DNA of 64,000 nt from Megalonaias nervosa (lineage: Eukaryota > Mollusca > Bivalvia > Unionida > Unionidae): positions 62,001 to 126,000 of the forward strand of contig JAECUM010004979.1 in NCBI GenBank assembly GCA_016617855.1, read 5' to 3'. The notes beneath the pieces are model-generated. The model saw nothing but the letters and a program-made list of their open reading frames with translations. It ran no database searches and was not told where the DNA came from. Position 1 is the stretch's first letter. Every line of letters begins with the position of its first letter. The position numbers and the translations under genes are program-made. Shown here piece after piece: positions 12,168-64,000 of this stretch.

Positions 12168-14889
12168 TGCGAGTCCAGTCAGGTTTGCCTACCTTCAAGG
12201 TGGAGCCTTACATTGTGCAGTTTATGAAAGTTGGTTCAATGGTCAAAGGTTCAGATTCCATTTGAACTACAAAATCACTGTAATGGGAGCCCAAGAAGGT
12301 GACCTTGTTGTGAATTCTGTCAACCTGATCATTAATGAGATTAGATGATTAAGGTTGTCAGCAAAGATAGCTTGGCCTAAGAAGATCGAGGTAGAGAGCA
12401 CTGCATCTCATTCCATCTGTTTTAAGTTCATAGCTGCTGTTACAGTCATGGCCATCATATGTTGGGCCTCTATGTTTATGAAGTGGGCCATTTTAAAAAC
12501 ATCCTCCCACGCATGTCCGGTGAGATTCAAGGTTGGAGAAGGTAAGCTGTATTCTGCCTACTGAAAGATCTCCACAGATACAAGATCTAACATTGATCCT
12601 TATCATGACATTACGAATTAACTGATGGGTATCCAAATGGAAAACTAGTGTGTGAGACTTGTAGAAATGCTGACAAGAGTCTGTGGACACTTGGGACTTG
12701 TAATTGATGATGTAAGCAGCCCAATATGTCAGTAACTCTTCTGTCAGATTGCTGAAGCAATTGAAAACAGATTCTTCCTTAGTCAATGGTACTTGATGTC
12801 AGAACTGTATAATCAGGCAGCTGCTGTAAAGGAATGAGGACAGAACTCAGGAGTGGGCAGAAAATTTCTTCAGCCCAAGCCTGCAGAGCAGAGTTTCACT
12901 CATCACAGTAAGATCTAATAATGATGAGTGGACTTGAGGGCCAGTTGTCATAATTTTTTAATTAAGTTAGTGAAGCCGCTGTCTCCTGTGTTACCTGCAA
13001 AATAGTTGGAGAAGGATGCCAAGGATGGCTGCTCATTACACTTATGAATTAGATCCTGTTATTTCCAAGGTGTCGATAAATAGATGCTCCCTTTGGCTGA
13101 CCAAGATTTGAGGATGAGCGAAGAGACATCTCTTGGAAACTGAGGTACCAAGTTGACACTTTGGAAGTGTCTAGAGGTGCTATGCAGATTAGATTGATCC
13201 ATAAGAGTGCCTGATGACTGGATATCTTCTGCCTGAAGTGCCAAGCAGCACTATGCAGGTCAGACTACAGTATAACTGGGTTTATGGACTTGGTTCTTGG
13301 GTAATGAGCCACTAAGCTGGGCATCTTATACAGGAAGTGCTTATTGGGTCAATGAAAGTTGTGGAACTGGACAAGTTCAGTTTTTATGGTTATATGGTAA
13401 AGTCCAGTTGTGAAGAAAAATGGCCATCTTGGCTGCCATGATATCCAGTTCTGAGGCTGGGACAGGGTACGGGATACTGATCTATTTAGTAGATAATTCT
13501 GATAAGTGAGATGGTAACTTCGGCTGTTGTTGCTGTCTATCTCACTCCCAAGTATATGATATGGTTTCAAACCTTTGTGTACAAGCTGATGATCTCTTCA
13601 TCCCCTCAATGTACACTTCTGTGCCTTCTCTTTAGTATCCATAGAACTACCGACCATTGACCTCTGTCCATAATATGCAAGTCTGACATGTATTCAAAAA
13701 ATGACAACCAGAGAAAAATACACATGTAGAGTGTTTTCAGTCTGGTCTTGCCATGGTCTAAATATGTATGACAAAATATAACAGATAATATATACTGGTG
13801 TAGTCCATGACGAGTTGACACTGACAAATACCTGTCAAAAGGTACATATGGCATGTACAGGAAGAAGAATTAGAGAGTTGTTATTAATACTTATAAACTG
13901 GATACTAAATAATCAATTAAAGTAACAAGTTGCCTCTAGGAAGGTCAATTTTTTTACTGCCCATACAGGTAAAATCACTGAAGCATCACTTATATTAACT
14001 ATAAAGTGGATGCTATGAGTAAACATTTATAGAAAACTTACCAGTAAATACTAAACCACAACAGAAGCTATACAGTAATTAAATTAGTTTTCTATAGTAC
14101 ACATCATACCTGTACAAAAAAAGGCATTGAAGCATCATCTGATACTTACAAAGTGGATGCAACAATATCCATTGTGTGGCAATGTTACCTATAGAAAAGG
14201 CCCAATGACATTCAATACTGGTAAAATCAGTCAAGTGTTACATGTGTAACTATAAAGCATATGCTAAGACTAGATAACATAGAAAATTTACCTGCATGTA
14301 TCTGGATGCAGTGGAAACTATGCGGCAATATTAAATTAAATTTCGATATCACACACAAGACCTGGACTTATTACTACACTTTCATAGCAATGTGAGAGGA
14401 TGCTATTGCATACATGTACCACGGGCACCTATGTGTGTGAAGATGGCCAATTGATCATACTGAAAAGTCAGAAAATTTGTTGTTGATAAAAGAAAGAACA
14501 GAAAAGTTGGGAATGTATAGAAAGAGTATACTTCCCTTCAATGATGACACTCCACCAACAAGTTTTAAAGTAGAAAACTTTCAAACTGCTTGTCTGGATT
14601 TTGTGAGGTCTCTCTTGTAGACAGTGTGCTATCTGGCACAAGTTGAAGTAGTAACTGATGATTTCATGGGATTTGGCACCAATCTCAGTATCAAGGGGAG
14701 AGCATTCTAACTGCCACCTAGGTGGGCAGATAATTTTTAGCTTTTTATCTAAAGTTTTAATCTTGGAAGGCTGGATTTGTGATGCAGTAGTGAATCTCCA
14801 AAGGTATTATGATCAGGTAATGGTTTTTGCAAGGTTTCTGTTTTTTGAATCTTCACCCTTATTTTGAAAATGCATCAGCATTACTTATC

Positions 14890-15545
14890 CAATAATGAAA
14901 CGCCTTTGCTCTGTGTTCAAGTTGATTGAAAATTTTGTTAAGCTTTTCTTGTGATAAAGTAGGTTAAATGGGTTTTTTATTTTTATTAATGGCTGATCAG
15001 CATCATTTATACAAACCTGAAAGCCTTTCTAACCATGCTTTTTGTCAACTTTGGTCAAATTCAATGAAAAGTTTATGCAAAGCAAGTCCAAGGTTCTTTT
15101 TGTTTATAGTAACATTGGCCATATCTGATGACAAATCAGCATCACTTGTACAAACTTGATAACACTTTATGCTCAGTTGCTTTTCTGTCAAATTCTGTTG
15201 AGCTGTTTCACTAATGGTCAATATTTTAAGGCCTTTATGCCAGGATTATATCTTTCATTTGGTCAAATTATGTTGTGCTGTCAACGAGAAGAATTTGTTC
15301 AAAGGTTATTCTATTTTTGGTGATGGTGATCATATTTGATGATAAATTGGCATCACCTGTACAAAATGGACTTGTCTCATGCCAGGATGCTGTCAAATCT
15401 GGTCAAAATCTTTTAGGAAGTCATTCCAAGAATTTTTAATTTCTAGTATAAGTGGCCATGATGCTGTCTGCCATGTTTGGTAAAAGCTGACAGTGGTTTT
15501 TGAGAGGTTTGAAAATAGTAATTATTTATGGAGGGAAGACAGACA
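14890..15545. repeat. Degenerate tandem repeat, about 120-150 bp unit
   Basis: Recurring words are 'atcagcatca...tacaaac', 'ggtcaaattctgttgagct' and 'aaggttctttt'. Copies start near 14995, 15135 and 15345. It is non-coding and intergenic, just downstream of NVL. Confidence 0.55.
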
Positions 15546-15624
15546 AAGCACAATGGATGACAGATGAAGCATTTGCTTTTCATTATGCTGCAAACCCAGA
15601 AGCAATATACCCAATCATTAAACT

Positions 15625-15800
15625 TTTATTTAAATCTCTTCTTTCCTTTCCTCCTTCCTTCCTGCCTCTGTCCAAATGGGTATAATGGACACACACACAC
15701 AGACAAATATCCAGGCCAGACAGACAATGGATGGATAGAAAAACAGCAGAAATTTCTTTTTAATAAAAAATAAGAAAATCCTTGTATAGAAACATTTAAT
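15625..15800 (-). terminator. Candidate NVL polyadenylation signals
   Basis: Downstream of the NVL stop codon (15831-15833) the minus strand has ATTAAA at 15795-15800, 31 nt after the stop, and a canonical AATAAA at 15625-15630, about 200 nt after it. Either could define the 3' end. The choice cannot be made from sequence alone. Confidence 0.4.
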
Positions 15801-15830
15801 TATATATATTCTCTCTAATATTTACATTGG

Positions 15831-64000
<48,170 letters not shown>

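Larger units (their letters stand above)
10640..14825 (-). mobile_element. DIRS-like retrotransposon, degenerate copy 1
   Basis: About 4.2 kb, coding on the minus strand and broken by stops and frameshifts. Recognisable parts, in coding order, are an unresolved gag/RT region (14.6-12.2 kb), an RNase H region (11862-12167), and tyrosine-recombinase pieces (11015-11260 and the HxxR region at 10969-10980). The right terminal segment (about 14700-14825, 'aactgccacctaggtgggc' to 'gatcaggtaatgg') matches in inverted orientation the left terminal repeat of copy 2 near 50.6 kb. A left terminal repeat is not evident, so this copy is probably truncated. DIRS elements use a tyrosine recombinase instead of a DDE integrase and carry inverted rather than direct LTRs. 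Confidence 0.75.

Overview
The window is animal genomic DNA, AT-rich and full of decayed repeats. A bivalve mollusc is the best guess. The bivalve call rests on low-copy tails such as 'cacgtggccttatggccaggtgagctaa' near 4.48 kb (and again near 24.8 kb), on several tRNA-derived SINE families, on DIRS-like and Ty3/Gypsy-like relics, and on intronic minisatellites. It is an inference; the sequence names no species.

Two host genes are visible, both on the minus strand. At the left edge (92-419) is the first coding exon of a CARD-domain protein whose remainder lies outside the window. From 15.8 kb to beyond 63.2 kb runs the 3' two-thirds of NVL (nuclear VCP-like AAA ATPase, the metazoan counterpart of yeast Rix7). 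Fourteen coding exons can be joined with consistent phases into about 471 residues. They run from the sensor-1 region of AAA domain D1 through all of D2 to the stop codon. About 1.4 kb of coding sequence is therefore spread over 47 kb. The N-terminal region and the Walker A/B motifs of D1 lie to the right of the window.

Layout from left to right: 0-0.4 kb CARD exon; 0.4-15.6 kb intergenic DNA with SINEs, hAT-like and simple repeats, a degenerate 140-bp satellite family and a DIRS-like element (10.6-14.8 kb); 15.8-16.8 kb the last two NVL exons; 16.8-26.2 kb an intron with a broken Ty3/Gypsy element (18.65-23.1 kb) that carries a SINE; 26.2-27.4 kb two exons; 27.4-33.8 kb an intron with a pogo/Tigger-like relic; 33.8-42.2 kb seven exons; 42.2-60.7 kb introns with two short exons, three DIRS-like or pogo-like relics, a CR1/L2-type LINE inside a DIRS terminal repeat, and large minisatellites; 60.7-63.2 kb two D1 exons.

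The most unusual signal is that three NVL exons have minisatellites built from their own splice junctions. At 35.56-36.07 kb a 54-bp unit (18 nt of intron end plus the first 36 nt of the exon) occurs nine times with no frameshift or stop, so any of nine acceptors would keep the reading frame. At 25.63-26.31 kb a 70-bp unit is a decayed copy of an exon plus its donor. At 60.81-61.28 kb a 43-bp unit carries the acceptor of a D1 exon. One intron also uses a GC donor.
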